DNA of 63,260 nt from Opitutales bacterium (GTDB lineage Bacteria; Verrucomicrobiota; Verrucomicrobiia; Opitutales; Opitutaceae). The notes under the pieces were generated by a model. That model saw only the letters and a program-made list of their open reading frames with translations. It made no database searches and was not told the DNA's origin. Position 1 is the stretch's first letter; each line of letters starts with the position of its first letter. Positions 27,814-37,308 of the stretch are shown one piece after another. The DNA is taken from the NCBI GenBank assembly GCA_018700525.1, contig JABITN010000129.1, forward strand, positions 1 to 63,260, in the 5' to 3' direction. A program made the translations under genes and the position numbers.

Positions 27814-30276
27814 GTGCGAATCCGTATCATAATACCGCCGAACCTGGAATCCTCTGCTCAACGCGACGCCATTCCAACGAAACTAGAATTCGAGCAAGAC
27901 AACGGACAAATCCTAGCTCCCGAAAAAGCGAGCATGGAATCCCTCGCCGCTCTCGACGAAGCCGGACGCGTCGCAGCCTTCTCACTACTCCAATGGTGCG
28001 GCGGCACTCTTTCCTCCTTTCTACAAATGAAGAAGGATCAACTCGGACAATTGGTTCGCGGACTTCAAGGCACGCCTGCTTTTTATTGGGCGAACCAGCC
28101 CAAAGCGCCGATTGACTGGAATTTCAGCGAACTCATCGGCGTATCCGAATTCCTAGAAATCCCAGAAAAAAAAGCCGTTCCCACCAAAACTAAATCGCAC
28201 CCCTTTCCTCCGCCGACACCCGAACTGGAAAGCAAACCGCTAAACGATTTCTACGGAACACCGATGGTCGTCGACGGATCCTCCCACTTCCTATCGATCT
28301 CCCTCCCCTCTCGTGAACACCCCTACTACCAAGAAGTACGTGAATTACTTGGCCAGCACCGATTCAAACTCGAACCGCGAAATCGTCGTTGGTGGCTTCG
28401 CGACCGTCACCTAACCCTCAACTTCCTCGGCGAATACTGGAACGAACTCGAAGAGCGCTACGGAGCGGAATTCACCGACAACTTTCTTAATCGAGTCGAA
28501 TCGATCCGAGAAGCCAAAATCAGAACCGAGATATCTGAAGAGCGCAACGGATACTCCGTTAACCTAACCATTTCCGCAGGCCAAGCCACGCCCCAGGCGA
28601 TCAGCAAAGACCTCAACTCCGGACGCCATTACATCGAATCCGGCGACCAAGTCTATCTCATCAAGAAAAGCCGTATCGATTCGCTCCATACACTTCAGAA
28701 ATCACTCGCCGAATCGCCCGATGCGCCACTCCTGCACAATGGCAAGTACAAGGTGCCGTTCACCCGAACGCCGGAAGTCGAAGACTCCATCACGGAGCTC
28801 AACCCTAATTTCAAGCCGCCTGCAACCTGGCGAGCTCGCAGCGTAGCGCTCAAAGACCGTTCGAAGCTCAAGCCCGCGCCACTCCCCAAAGAGCTCGAAG
28901 CAACGCTACGCCCCTATCAAAAGATAGGCGTTTCCTGGCTGCGACATTTATTCACCCATCAACTTGGAGGCATTCTTGCCGACGAAATGGGTCTCGGAAA
29001 AACCCTTCAAACGCTAGCCCTACTCGCGAGTTTGCGAATCGAACGCGACCCGCTCTCACCTCGAATCTCACTCGTCGTCTGCCCGGCTTCGCTTGTCGAA
29101 AACTGGCGTCGGGAAGCATTGAAGTTTTGTCCGCAGCTAAAGGTCTTCGTCAATCACGGTTCCCAGAGGATCGGAAAAAAGCAAGACCTCCAAGGCGTCG
29201 ACCTCATAGTCACTTCATACGGCACCTTAATCAGAGACGAAGAGCAATTCGCCGCGATCGATTTCCTCTGCGTTATTGGGGACGAAGCGCAACACATCAA
29301 GAATCGACGCACTCGCAATGCAAAGGCTATCAGCTCTCTCCAAACTCAGGGCAGATTTCTCCTCACCGGCACTCCCGTAGAAAATAGTATTCAAGACCTC
29401 ATGTCGCTGCTCGACTTCATTATGCCCGGCGGCTGGAAAACCATTCCATCCGGAGCTCGTGGCGAGGAACGTCGCTGGCATGAAGAGCGCATCAAAGATC
29501 AAGCCGCTCCTTACATACTTAGAAGGGCGAAAAAAGACGTCGCTCCCGAATTGCCCGAAAAACTGGAGCAAATTGTTTTCGTTGAAATGACCGACGCTCA
29601 AAAGCGGGTCTACGAACAAACTAAGCGATTCGCCGAAAACGAAATCGCCGTTCTAGAAAAAAGCGGCGCCAGCGAAGGAGCAGTTCGCATGAAAACACTC
29701 ACCCAGCTCCTGCGTCTTCGCCAAACCTGCTGCGATCCACGACTTATCGACAAGACTCTAGCGCCAGAAGCTTCTGCAAAGCGAGCCAGCTTTCTCGAAC
29801 TTTTCGAAGAAGCGATCGATGGCGGGCATCGTATCCTCGTCTTTTCCCAATTCGTATCGATCCTCTCCCTACTCAAGGAAGAACTCGAACAACAATCCAT
29901 CGATTTTTGCTACATCGATGGCTCCACTCGAAACCGAATGGCCCAAGTCGATCGCTTTCAAGATAGCGACGAAATCCCGATTTTCCTCATATCGCTAAAA
30001 GCCGGCGGCACAGGCCTCAACCTCACAGGAGCGGATACCGTAATACACTTCGATCCCTGGTGGAACCCCGCAACCGAAGCCCAAGCCACCGATCGAGCTC
30101 ACCGCATCGGCCAATCGAAAGTCGTCACCAGCTACAAACTCATCGTGGCCGATTCCGTAGAAGAGAAAGTCCTCCAGATGCAGAACCAAAAACGGAAACT
30201 GCTCGAAGACATCTTCGACGCCAGCGAAGCCGCCAACGCCAAGGTATCCTTAACGGACTTGAAGGAGCTTATCTAG
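27814..30276 (+). CDS. SNF2-family DEAD/DEAH helicase
   Basis: About 820 residues from a GTG 23 bp after rsmG (next in-frame ATG at 27934; upstream sequence in the same frame overlaps rsmG and is not protein-like). Swi2/Snf2 ATPase, likely a DNA translocase. Motifs: I DEMGLGKT with Lys396, II DEAQH, III LTGTPVENS, V GGTGLNLTGAD and VI DRAHRIGQ. Residues before about 370 are a poorly conserved domain with no SWIM zinc finger visible (no CxC-CxH pattern). Role in bacteria unclear; related proteins are often called RapA-like or HepA-like, but the domain order differs from RapA. Confidence 0.9.
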   Translation: MRIRIIIPPNLESSAQRDAIPTKLEFEQDNGQILAPEKASMESLAALDEAGRVAAFSLLQWCGGTLSSFLQMKKDQLGQLVRGLQGTPAFYWANQPKAPIDWNFSELIGVSEFLEIPEKKAVPTKTKSHPFPPPTPELESKPLNDFYGTPMVVDGSSHFLSISLPSREHPYYQEVRELLGQHRFKLEPRNRRWWLRDRHLTLNFLGEYWNELEERYGAEFTDNFLNRVESIREAKIRTEISEERNGYSVNLTISAGQATPQAISKDLNSGRHYIESGDQVYLIKKSRIDSLHTLQKSLAESPDAPLLHNGKYKVPFTRTPEVEDSITELNPNFKPPATWRARSVALKDRSKLKPAPLPKELEATLRPYQKIGVSWLRHLFTHQLGGILADEMGLGKTLQTLALLASLRIERDPLSPRISLVVCPASLVENWRREALKFCPQLKVFVNHGSQRIGKKQDLQGVDLIVTSYGTLIRDEEQFAAIDFLCVIGDEAQHIKNRRTRNAKAISSLQTQGRFLLTGTPVENSIQDLMSLLDFIMPGGWKTIPSGARGEERRWHEERIKDQAAPYILRRAKKDVAPELPEKLEQIVFVEMTDAQKRVYEQTKRFAENEIAVLEKSGASEGAVRMKTLTQLLRLRQTCCDPRLIDKTLAPEASAKRASFLELFEEAIDGGHRILVFSQFVSILSLLKEELEQQSIDFCYIDGSTRNRMAQVDRFQDSDEIPIFLISLKAGGTGLNLTGADTVIHFDPWWNPATEAQATDRAHRIGQSKVVTSYKLIVADSVEEKVLQMQNQKRKLLEDIFDASEAANAKVSLTDLKELI

Positions 30277-30287
30277 ACGCGTTTAGG

Positions 30288-30629
30288 CTAAACCCCAAGT
30301 GGCTGAGCATACTTGCGGTCCGCCTCCCGGCGACGACTATGCCGTCTAATTTTACGGTCTAGCTTTTGCGAGAGCGATCCAATCGCCGCATAGAGGTCGT
30401 CCATTCGTTCCGAAACGAAAAACGTACGTCCCTTCAGCTCCACATGCCCCCTGGCTAGAAATTCGCCTCTGTGACTCGTAGCGTGCGTTACGCATTCCAA
30501 TTCCACGCGCACTCGCAAGATTCTCGGCTCATGGGCAAACAATTGTTCCAATTGCTCGAAAACCTTCAGTTTCAGCGCTTCCGTTACTTCAACGTGTACA
30601 CCTGAGAGAATAATAGGATTCGTATTCAT
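30288..30629 (-). CDS. hpf: Ribosome hibernation promoting factor (short HPF)
   Basis: 113-residue HPF/RaiA-family protein that binds idle ribosomes. Begins NPIILSGVHVEVTEALKLKV, has the strand-helix pattern ILRVRVELEC and GHVELKGRTFFVSERMDDLYAAIGSLSQKLDRKI, split by a loop, and a basic end RRHSRRREADRKY. It lacks the C-terminal dimerisation domain of long HPF. Converges with the SNF2 gene 11 bp away; no rpoN or PTS-Ntr genes adjoin it, unlike in Proteobacteria. Confidence 0.92.
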   Translation of the reverse strand: MNTNPIILSGVHVEVTEALKLKVFEQLEQLFAHEPRILRVRVELECVTHATSHRGEFLARGHVELKGRTFFVSERMDDLYAAIGSLSQKLDRKIRRHSRRREADRKYAQPLGV

Positions 30630-30769
30630 TGAGTGGATTATCGCACGCCTAAGATAATTAGACTCGTCCGATCCAGAACAATCCTAGTCCGATCTTCACC
30701 TAAAGCCACACTCGCCCAGTTCAGCGAATCTCTAAAAGTCGCTCAATCACCCACCTGGAGCAGCCTTAC

Positions 30770-31642
30770 CTAAGTCCTGCTTTTTCGAGCATTCCTAAAG
30801 CTATCCATCGCGTACAAAGCCAAGCCCAACCAAATAGAACAAAATGCAACCAGCCGCTCTCTGCCAAAAGGCTCTTCGTAAACAAATACCGCGATCGCAA
30901 GGCCGATAGTCGGCATCACATACTGCAAAAGCCCCATAGTCGTTAGCGATACGCGTTTCACAGCATAGGCATAGAGCAGCAATGGAACCATTGTAACGAA
31001 ACCCGTAGACGCGATCAGCAGATCGAATGAGCCCCCAAGCGTTCCCCATACAATCTCACCCTTCACGCCAAACCAAAGCAGGTATGCGATAGCGAATGGC
31101 GTCAAAATAGACATCTCCATTCCCAAGCCCGAGAATATTCCGAGGTTCGAACGCTTCTTCACGATGCTAAACGTTCCCCATGTCAAAGCGATACCCGTAG
31201 CGATTACCGGTACTTCACCAATACTCCAGGCTATACGGGCAACCCCTAGCCCCGCCAAGACGATCGATACCCACTGCGTTCTGCTCAATTTTTCTTTTTC
31301 AATAACTCGTCCCCAGAAAATAGTGACGAAAGGACAGAGGAAATAACCCAAACTGGCATCAGCGATTCGCCCATGGGTCACCCCATAAACGAAAAGATAC
31401 CAATTGGCTGCCAACAACGCAGCGCCCAAGCAATGCCACCAAAAGACCTTTCTATTCCTATACGCAGCGAGATACTCACGCAAAGTTCCGCGAAAACCCA
31501 TTACAAACAGAGTCAAAACAAACGTCCAAACGACACGATGCATCAACAGCTCTTGGGAATCGACCTGAGCGAGCGCGACCCAATACATGACAATCAATCC
31601 CCAGTAGACGTAGCAAGCGACTGCAGCTACCAGTCCCATCAT
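30770..31642 (-). CDS. rarD: EamA-family transporter RarD
   Basis: 290-residue inner-membrane protein with ten hydrophobic segments in two EamA repeats. RarD features: ACYVYWGLIVMYWVAL near the N-terminus, HRVVWTFVLTLFV, GYFLCPFVTIFWG, and LLQYVMPTIGLAIAVFVYEEPF with the conserved Tyr-Glu-Glu/Pro-Phe. Family members export small metabolites; the substrate is unknown. The start overlaps the tatD stop by 4 bp, so the two genes are translationally coupled. Confidence 0.9.
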   Translation of the reverse strand: MMGLVAAVACYVYWGLIVMYWVALAQVDSQELLMHRVVWTFVLTLFVMGFRGTLREYLAAYRNRKVFWWHCLGAALLAANWYLFVYGVTHGRIADASLGYFLCPFVTIFWGRVIEKEKLSRTQWVSIVLAGLGVARIAWSIGEVPVIATGIALTWGTFSIVKKRSNLGIFSGLGMEMSILTPFAIAYLLWFGVKGEIVWGTLGGSFDLLIASTGFVTMVPLLLYAYAVKRVSLTTMGLLQYVMPTIGLAIAVFVYEEPFGRERLVAFCSIWLGLALYAMDSFRNARKSRT

Positions 31643-32451
31643 CTATGAAAAAAGGTCTCGAAGTTTTCAGCGACAACCGGGATCAACATTTCCAAGCTCA
31701 TATTTCGCATGCCCGCAACGTATTCGTAAATCCGAGGCAAATTCAAAGGTGAATTAATCGGCCTGCCATTTTTATCGCGAAGTTCCTCCAGCATCAACTC
31801 CTCCGGCCCCAACATATCCGGCGCGTCCGATTCAATCAACAATCGGTCCAAAGGAACCCGATCAAACGCCGCTCGTTTCTTCGACTTATCATCACTCGCA
31901 AAATAGCCCGAAAATGAAAAGCGGGCTCCCAACGCCACGAAAGTCTCTACCATCTCAAGCGGCCCCGCGTAGGAATGCAGTAGGAATCCTCGCACCGAGC
32001 ACCCTTCCTCCTTCAGAAGATCATGCAAAAGCCCCCAAGCTCGAAGGCAGTGAATCGAAATCGGCAACTCGCGCGATTGGGCTAGGCGAAACTGAAATCG
32101 AAACGCTTCCATCTGAGCCTCAATATCGTGCCCCTCGATCCAGCGATCCAATCCGATCTCGCCCACAGCGACATTCGGACGGTTCAAACACGCTTCCAAC
32201 CGCTCCTTCCAATCGCTCGGGCGTTCATTGACAAACCAAGGATGCAAACCGAACGACGGTTTCACTATATTCAAACGATTTGCCAAATCAGCCACTCGGG
32301 CCCAATCGTCAGGGCGAGTGCCGTTTACTACGCTCATCCGAATGCCTGCCTCTTTCATGGCTTCAAGTCCTCCCTCACTCAACCAATCCACCAGACGTTC
32401 GTCTTGCAGATGACAGTGAGCATCGAAAAAACCTGTTCCTTCAACCAGCAC
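31639..32451 (-). CDS. tatD: TatD-family metal-dependent hydrolase
   Basis: 270-residue amidohydrolase-fold nuclease/deacylase of the TatD/YcfH/YjjV group. Metal ligands are all visible: HxH in FFDAHCHLQDE, Glu in GEIGLDR, His in ISIHCLRAW, His in LLHSYAG and Asp in LIESDAPDM. GTG start at 32451. Despite the name it is not part of Tat export; DNase activity in DNA repair or apoptosis-like turnover is known for relatives. Coupled by a 4-bp overlap to rarD. Confidence 0.9.
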   Translation of the reverse strand: MLVEGTGFFDAHCHLQDERLVDWLSEGGLEAMKEAGIRMSVVNGTRPDDWARVADLANRLNIVKPSFGLHPWFVNERPSDWKERLEACLNRPNVAVGEIGLDRWIEGHDIEAQMEAFRFQFRLAQSRELPISIHCLRAWGLLHDLLKEEGCSVRGFLLHSYAGPLEMVETFVALGARFSFSGYFASDDKSKKRAAFDRVPLDRLLIESDAPDMLGPEELMLEELRDKNGRPINSPLNLPRIYEYVAGMRNMSLEMLIPVVAENFETFFHR

Positions 32452-32733
32452 CCTTTAGCAGATATGCCCTCCAAAAAAGAGATGCAAGACCTGTGAATCG
32501 CAAAAAATCGGCAATGCCCACGAATCCGTTCTGGAAGGTGAAGAAAACAATCTAAGGGATTACCGAAACGCGATCGACTTTATTCTCAAATTCTCAATTT
32601 CGATCCAAACAAACCGGTTTTCATTTCGAAGGAAATCACTCCTCGACCGTCGAAGCTACCCCCGCTTCGGCGTTCATTTGTACCAGGACGGGATTGTATT
32701 GAATTTTCAAGGAGTTCGTGGACTATCCGTTCC

Positions 32734-34080
32734 ATGAATCGCCGACAGTTTTTAAAATCCGGCGCGGCGGGACTCGCGTTGTCGACTATACCCAACTACG
32801 CCCTCAATTTTTCATCCACGAAAAAGCGCGTCGGCCTCATCGGCTCCGGCTGGTACGGAAAGTGCGATTTACTGCGTCTAATCCAGGTAGCGCCGGTCGA
32901 TGTTATTTCCCTCTGCGACGTCGATAGTCATATGCTGAACGACGCTGCTGACATCGTAGCCTCCCGCCAATCTTCCGGCAAGCGTCCCCGACTCTATGGC
33001 GACTATCGGGAAATGCTCAACGAAAAGGACCTCGACATAGTCCTCGTCGATACGCCCGATCACTGGCACGCCCTACCGATGATTGAAGCGGTGAAATCCG
33101 GTGCCGACGTCTACGTCCAAAAACCAACTGGAGTCGATGTAATCGAAAGCCAGGCAATGCTCAACGCCGCGCGAAAATACGGACGCGTCGTTCAAGTGGG
33201 AACGCAACGCCGCAGCACGCCTCATTTAATCGAAGCCCGAGAACTAATCCAGGAAGGCAAACTCGGAAAGATCGGCCACGTAGAACTCTGCTGCTACTAC
33301 CACATGCGGAATCGAAACAACCCGCCCAATTCAACAGCGCCGAGCCACTTCGACTACGACATGTGGACCGGCCCCGCGCCAATGCTCCCGTACAACAGCC
33401 TCGTCCACCCACGAAAATGGCGTGCTTTCATGGAATATGGCAATGGCATCATGGGCGACATGTGCGTCCATATGTTTGATATGGCTCGTTGGATGATGAA
33501 TCTCGGGTGGCCTACCAATATTAGTTCTACGGGTGGCATTTTCATCGATAAAAACAGCCGAGCCAATACGCCAGACAGCCAAACGGCGACCTTCGACTAC
33601 GGCGATTTTCAAACGGTTTGGACGCACCGGAGCTGGGGCGACGCCCCCGATCCAGAATATCCATGGGCAGCTATTTTCTACGGCGAAAAAGGGACCCTAA
33701 AGGCAAGTGTGCACAAATACGATTTCATCCCAAAAAACAAGAAAGCCAAGGGTATCCATAGAGACGTTACATTCGAACTCGAACAATATCCCGAAGACAA
33801 AACCGAAAAAGCCCTCGAGAAACATGTCGCCCCCGCAATTCGAGGACACATGACAGATTTTCTTAATTGCATTGAAACGCGCAGTCGCCCCGTGGCCGAT
33901 ATTGAAGAAGGCCACATTTCCAGCGCCTCCTGTATTCTCGCCAACATTTCAATGCAACTAGGTCGAAGCTTGAAATGGGATCCCGTCGCGCATCAGGTTA
34001 TCGGCGACGATGAAGCCAACGCTCTCCTCGCCCGTCCTTACAGATCCCCTTGGATTCATCCGGATCCACACAACCTCTAA
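32734..34080 (+). CDS. Tat-exported Gfo/Idh/MocA-family oxidoreductase
   Basis: 448 residues. NRRQFLKSGAAGLALS is a twin-arginine signal, so the folded, cofactor-loaded protein should be exported. Rossmann motif VGLIGSGWYG follows. The usual EKP motif reads QKP (DVYVQKPTGV), which removes one commonly conserved acidic residue, as in many Planctomycetota-Verrucomicrobiota members. CVHMFDMARWMM and the C-terminal PVADIEEGHISS are typical. Likely sugar or polyol oxidoreductase with tightly bound NAD(P); substrate unknown. Such proteins occur in large families in polysaccharide-degrading PVC bacteria. Stands alone. Confidence 0.88.
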   Translation: MNRRQFLKSGAAGLALSTIPNYALNFSSTKKRVGLIGSGWYGKCDLLRLIQVAPVDVISLCDVDSHMLNDAADIVASRQSSGKRPRLYGDYREMLNEKDLDIVLVDTPDHWHALPMIEAVKSGADVYVQKPTGVDVIESQAMLNAARKYGRVVQVGTQRRSTPHLIEARELIQEGKLGKIGHVELCCYYHMRNRNNPPNSTAPSHFDYDMWTGPAPMLPYNSLVHPRKWRAFMEYGNGIMGDMCVHMFDMARWMMNLGWPTNISSTGGIFIDKNSRANTPDSQTATFDYGDFQTVWTHRSWGDAPDPEYPWAAIFYGEKGTLKASVHKYDFIPKNKKAKGIHRDVTFELEQYPEDKTEKALEKHVAPAIRGHMTDFLNCIETRSRPVADIEEGHISSASCILANISMQLGRSLKWDPVAHQVIGDDEANALLARPYRSPWIHPDPHNL

Positions 34081-34636
34081 TCCGAGACCGTCCCACCTTT
34101 CCCCTAAAATCCCCCATTTCCTTTATTACATCCCTATTATTAGCCGAACCAATTGTTGGTGATTCTAAAGTCTAAACGGCCTTTTCATCTCGATTAGAAA
34201 TCTCCCTCAATTAATAACGCTAATTAAATCGTCCGAAACACTAGGTTTCACATGATAGGCTTTGATATCAGGCTTTACTGTATTTCTCGCAACCTTGGAG
34301 TGATTCTCGAAATAGATATTCCTTTATAACAGACCCCAAGGAACCCTAATTAACTCCCTTTACCCCTTTCAATTGCCTACGCTTCGAGCCAAATGCTCAA
34401 TCCAAAAACCTCCGTTTTCCATTTTTTTGACCCAACCATAGTAAATTCTCTCCAAGAGCCTAGAGGATTTCCAAATGCTCGCCCTAGTGAATAAAGGTCA
34501 AAACGACTTTTCAGGACCAATCGAGAATCCCTCTCGACTCCACTGAATTCTGACTTCTTATTCCTACCATCCTAGCGTCGATGCCCACCTCTTCCCTTAG
34601 GCACGACTCAACTACATTTCAACCCACCTCTATCCC
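34081..34636. other. 556-bp AT-rich intergenic region
   Basis: No frame with protein-like sequence and no tRNA or rRNA. Being before a sodium:alanine/glycine symporter gene it was searched for a glycine riboswitch, but none of its conserved pieces were seen. It probably holds the symporter promoter and leader. Confidence 0.5.
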
Positions 34637-36061
34637 TTGGAACCAATCGTCAATTACATTAGCGGCATAATTTGGAGCAACGCTCTCATCGCTCTTTGTC
34701 TTGGAGTTGGCCTCTTCTTTACAATCGCGACGCGCTTTCTGCAAATCCGCCATATCAAGGATATGGCGAAGTATCTCTTCAGCGGCGGCGAATCGGCCAA
34801 AGGATTTTCCTCTTTCCAAGCATTCGCCGTCGCAGTATCCGGGCGAGTTGGAACGGGCAACATCGCCGGCGTCGCCACAGCCATTGCGATGGGCGGTCCT
34901 GGAGCAGTCTTCTGGATGTGGGCGATCGCCTTCCTTGGCGCCGGCTCAGCCTTTGTCGAATCGACTCTTGCCCAGATTTACAAGGTTGAAATCGACGGAC
35001 AATACCGCGGCGGTCCAGCCTACTACATTGAAAAAGGGCTCAAGCAGAAATGGTATGCTGTTCTTTTCGCAGTATCCACAATCCTGGGAACAGGACTATT
35101 TCTACCAGGCATCCAATCGAATAGTATCGGAGCCGCAGTCAATAATGCATTCGGAATCGACACATCCACAAGCGGAGCGATTATAGTGATTCTGTTAGGA
35201 TTCATTATCTTCGGAGGATTCAAGCGCATCGGCCACGTGGCTCAATGGCTAGTTCCCCTAATGACAGTCGGCTACATATTGGTCGCCGCTGCCGTCATAG
35301 CAGCCAACATTTCTAAATTGCCTGAAGTATTCGCCTTAATCTTTCGCAGCGCATTCGCCGCGGAACCTGCATTTGGGGGCATGCTCGGTATGGCAATCAG
35401 TTGGGGCGTGAAACGCGGTATCTACTCAAACGAAGCCGGACAAGGCACCGGTCCGATGGCTGCAGCCGCCGCAGAAGTGAGTCATCCCGCTAAACAAGGA
35501 CTCGTCCAAGCTTTCTCCGTCTACTTCGATACCTGGTTCGTCTGTACCGCTACCGCTGTCATGATTCTAATAACTGGCGTTTACAACGTAAGCGATCCGT
35601 CAGGCGGATTCATCGTCGAAAACATGCCTGGCATCGAAAGCGGCCCCGCATTCACCCAGGCGGCGGTCGACTCGCTTCTACCCGGATTTGGTAGCGGTTT
35701 TATCGCATTCGCCCTTTTCTTCTTCGCGTTCACGACACTGATGGCCTATTACTATTACACCGAGACCAACATCGCCTACCTTTGGAAAGGCCATAACACT
35801 CGCGTAAAAGCCATCTTCGTCATCAGGCTTCTGTTTCTCGCTGTCGTTTTCTTCGGAACGATGCGAAGCGCGGCGTTTGCCTGGGCGCTCGGCGATATTG
35901 GAGTCGGCCTAATGGCGTGGCTCAACATAGTTGCCATTCTCATTCTCTGTCCTCCTGCTTTACACTGTCTCAGAGACTACGAAAAGCAGAAGAAAAATGG
36001 ACAGGACCCCGTTTTCAAAGCCAAGGACATCGGAATTACGAATACAGACCTTTGGAAATAG
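34637..36061 (+). CDS. Sodium:alanine/glycine symporter (AGCS family)
   Basis: 474-residue inner-membrane transporter with about ten to eleven hydrophobic segments. AGCS signatures: GVGLFFTIATRFLQIRHIK, AVAVSGRVGTGNIAGVATAI (substrate and sodium site), GPGAVFWMWAIAFLGAGSAF, GVKRGIYSNEAGQGTGP and FAFTTLMAYYYYTETN. Start is TTG at 34637 without a clear Shine-Dalgarno sequence; no better in-frame start precedes the first helix. Takes up alanine or glycine with sodium. Flanked by long intergenic regions on both sides. Confidence 0.92.
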   Translation: MEPIVNYISGIIWSNALIALCLGVGLFFTIATRFLQIRHIKDMAKYLFSGGESAKGFSSFQAFAVAVSGRVGTGNIAGVATAIAMGGPGAVFWMWAIAFLGAGSAFVESTLAQIYKVEIDGQYRGGPAYYIEKGLKQKWYAVLFAVSTILGTGLFLPGIQSNSIGAAVNNAFGIDTSTSGAIIVILLGFIIFGGFKRIGHVAQWLVPLMTVGYILVAAAVIAANISKLPEVFALIFRSAFAAEPAFGGMLGMAISWGVKRGIYSNEAGQGTGPMAAAAAEVSHPAKQGLVQAFSVYFDTWFVCTATAVMILITGVYNVSDPSGGFIVENMPGIESGPAFTQAAVDSLLPGFGSGFIAFALFFFAFTTLMAYYYYTETNIAYLWKGHNTRVKAIFVIRLLFLAVVFFGTMRSAAFAWALGDIGVGLMAWLNIVAILILCPPALHCLRDYEKQKKNGQDPVFKAKDIGITNTDLWK

Positions 36062-36249
36062 CCATGTTCGAGCTTACCTCTTATTCAGAAACCAACATAC
36101 CCCACAACGTACGAACAAATCGACTCGCCCAGTTGTAACGCCTCGGTGAAGAAAAACGTCATGGAATCCTGGATACTTTAAATAATGCTAGTAGAACGTA
36201 TCCTTCCGCTCGAAGCAATTTCGGAAAAGTCTCCTGATGGCCATCAAAG

Positions 36250-36590
36250 TTAATCCCGCTCCGATAGGACCCATTCAAGTGACTCTACTTCCGCGTCTGA
36301 ATAACCGCTCGGTTTAACCCCCAAATCGAAATCGTAGCGTTGCAACGCGAAAATAGCATCCTCTGGTTTGAGATCCTATCTATTTTACGAGACGAAAGTT
36401 TAGTCGGATCGTAAGCTCTCAAGACCTGCTAACAGCGATCATCCGTAAAAATGAACACGATACTCAGGCACTTCTCAACAAACGCAACGATAGCATTCGC
36501 AAGAAGCAATAGGGAGAAAAAACGTAACAACTCGCATAGGGTTTCGAATAAAGACTGACCTGAAGCACGTCCCGGAAACGATACAGACTA
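36250..36590 (-). pseudogene. Possible decayed coding remnant
   Basis: Minus-strand frames here read like pieces of protein: a hydrophobic piece with RFFSLLLLANAIVAF, a TAG, then QVLRAYDPTKLSSRKIDRI, and in another frame after a shift near 36378 DLKPEDAIFALQRYDFDLGV followed by [15 protein letters not shown] and a TAA at 36250-36252. The acidic amphipathic end looks like a genuine C-terminus. No family recognised, and chance frames of this size occur, so this is tentative. Confidence 0.25.
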
Positions 36591-36733
36591 TAGCCTATTT
36601 ATTTCGGCCAATAAGTTAACGCTCACGCCTCAAAACTTGACTGCTGCGTTCCAAATAACAAGTTCTCCCTTCGCTCGACCGGCATTTGGCTCTCTCCCCC
36701 AAAATCCCTATTTTTCGAATCAGCTCAGTTGGG

Positions 36734-36808
36734 CTTATTTTTAATGATTCCAATTTTCTCTTGATATTTAGAATTATTCCAGTTTCCTATTGATAATGAG
36801 ATTGATTC
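36734..36808. repeat. 29-bp direct repeats, putative operator array of the Fur/Irr-like regulator
   Basis: About 2.6 copies of a 29-bp unit starting at 36734, 36763 and 36792; units 1 and 2 match at 21 of 29 positions, and the first 17 positions of units 2 and 3 at 13. The invariant piece is ATTC at exact 29-bp spacing (36747, 36776, 36805). Unit 2 contains GAATTATTC, a palindrome inside TTTAGAATTATTCCAG, which resembles the Irr-type box (TTTAGAA-N3-TTC); unit 3 contains GATAATGAGATTGATTC, close to a Fur box. The array ends 29 bp before the regulator's ATG. Confidence 0.75.
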
Positions 36809-36837
36809 TTAGTTAGAGCCGTCTTCAAAACAAAATA

Positions 36838-37305
36838 ATGGACCGTCAAGCCACCACAGATACGCTCAATCGTAAGCTCGCTCAAGCGGGCCTTCGATTC
36901 ACGCGTCAGAGAGAAGTCGTTTATAACGCAATCCTCTCGAAGCGGGATCACCCCACCGCGGAAGAAGTCTTCGCACGTGTCAAACTAGATATGTCAACTA
37001 TTTCGCTAGCAACCGTTTACAACTGCCTTGAAACCCTCGTCCAATGCGACCTGGTAAAACAAGTCCATCTGGAGCGCGAATCAACTCGATACTGCCCCAA
37101 CCTCTCCGACCACGCCCACTTTCACGACAACAAAACAGGCGAAATCTTCGACATCCAACTCGACTTGGAAGCTCTCCAAAAACTCTCAAGCTTGCTCCCT
37201 GAAAATTTTGAACCCAGCTCGATCGACATCACTTTCCGCGGGAAAACTACCGAAAACGAGCCAATCAACAGCGAAACCACATCTATTTCACTACAAAAAC
37301 ACTGA
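36838..37305 (+). CDS. Fur/Irr-family transcription regulator lacking the CxxC zinc site
   Basis: 155-residue Fur-superfamily repressor. The winged helix is typical: GLRFTRQREVVYNAIL and HPTAEEVFARV, with recognition helix region STISLATVYNCLETL. In the dimerisation domain the HHDH-x-x-C-x-x-C region of Fur reads SDHAHFHDNKTGEIFD: His92, His94 and His96 remain, but the cysteine pair is replaced by Asp97 and Thr100. No CxxC occurs elsewhere, so no structural Cys4 zinc site. This is closer to Irr-like members. It lies 3 bp before sufC, so it is the first gene of the suf operon and probably its own and the operon's regulator through the upstream repeats. Confidence 0.88.
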   Translation: MDRQATTDTLNRKLAQAGLRFTRQREVVYNAILSKRDHPTAEEVFARVKLDMSTISLATVYNCLETLVQCDLVKQVHLERESTRYCPNLSDHAHFHDNKTGEIFDIQLDLEALQKLSSLLPENFEPSSIDITFRGKTTENEPINSETTSISLQKH

Positions 37306-37308
37306 CAA

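Larger units (their letters stand above)
36062..36837. other. 776-bp region before the fur-suf operon
   Basis: Contains no intact gene. The left and middle part holds what may be remnants of a minus-strand gene (listed separately); the right part is AT-rich and carries the 29-bp direct repeats and presumably the fur-suf promoter. No RNA gene seen. Confidence 0.5.

Noticed and set aside
34081-34636. Glycine riboswitch before the alanine/glycine symporter
   Set aside because: None of the conserved glycine-aptamer segments could be found on the plus strand.
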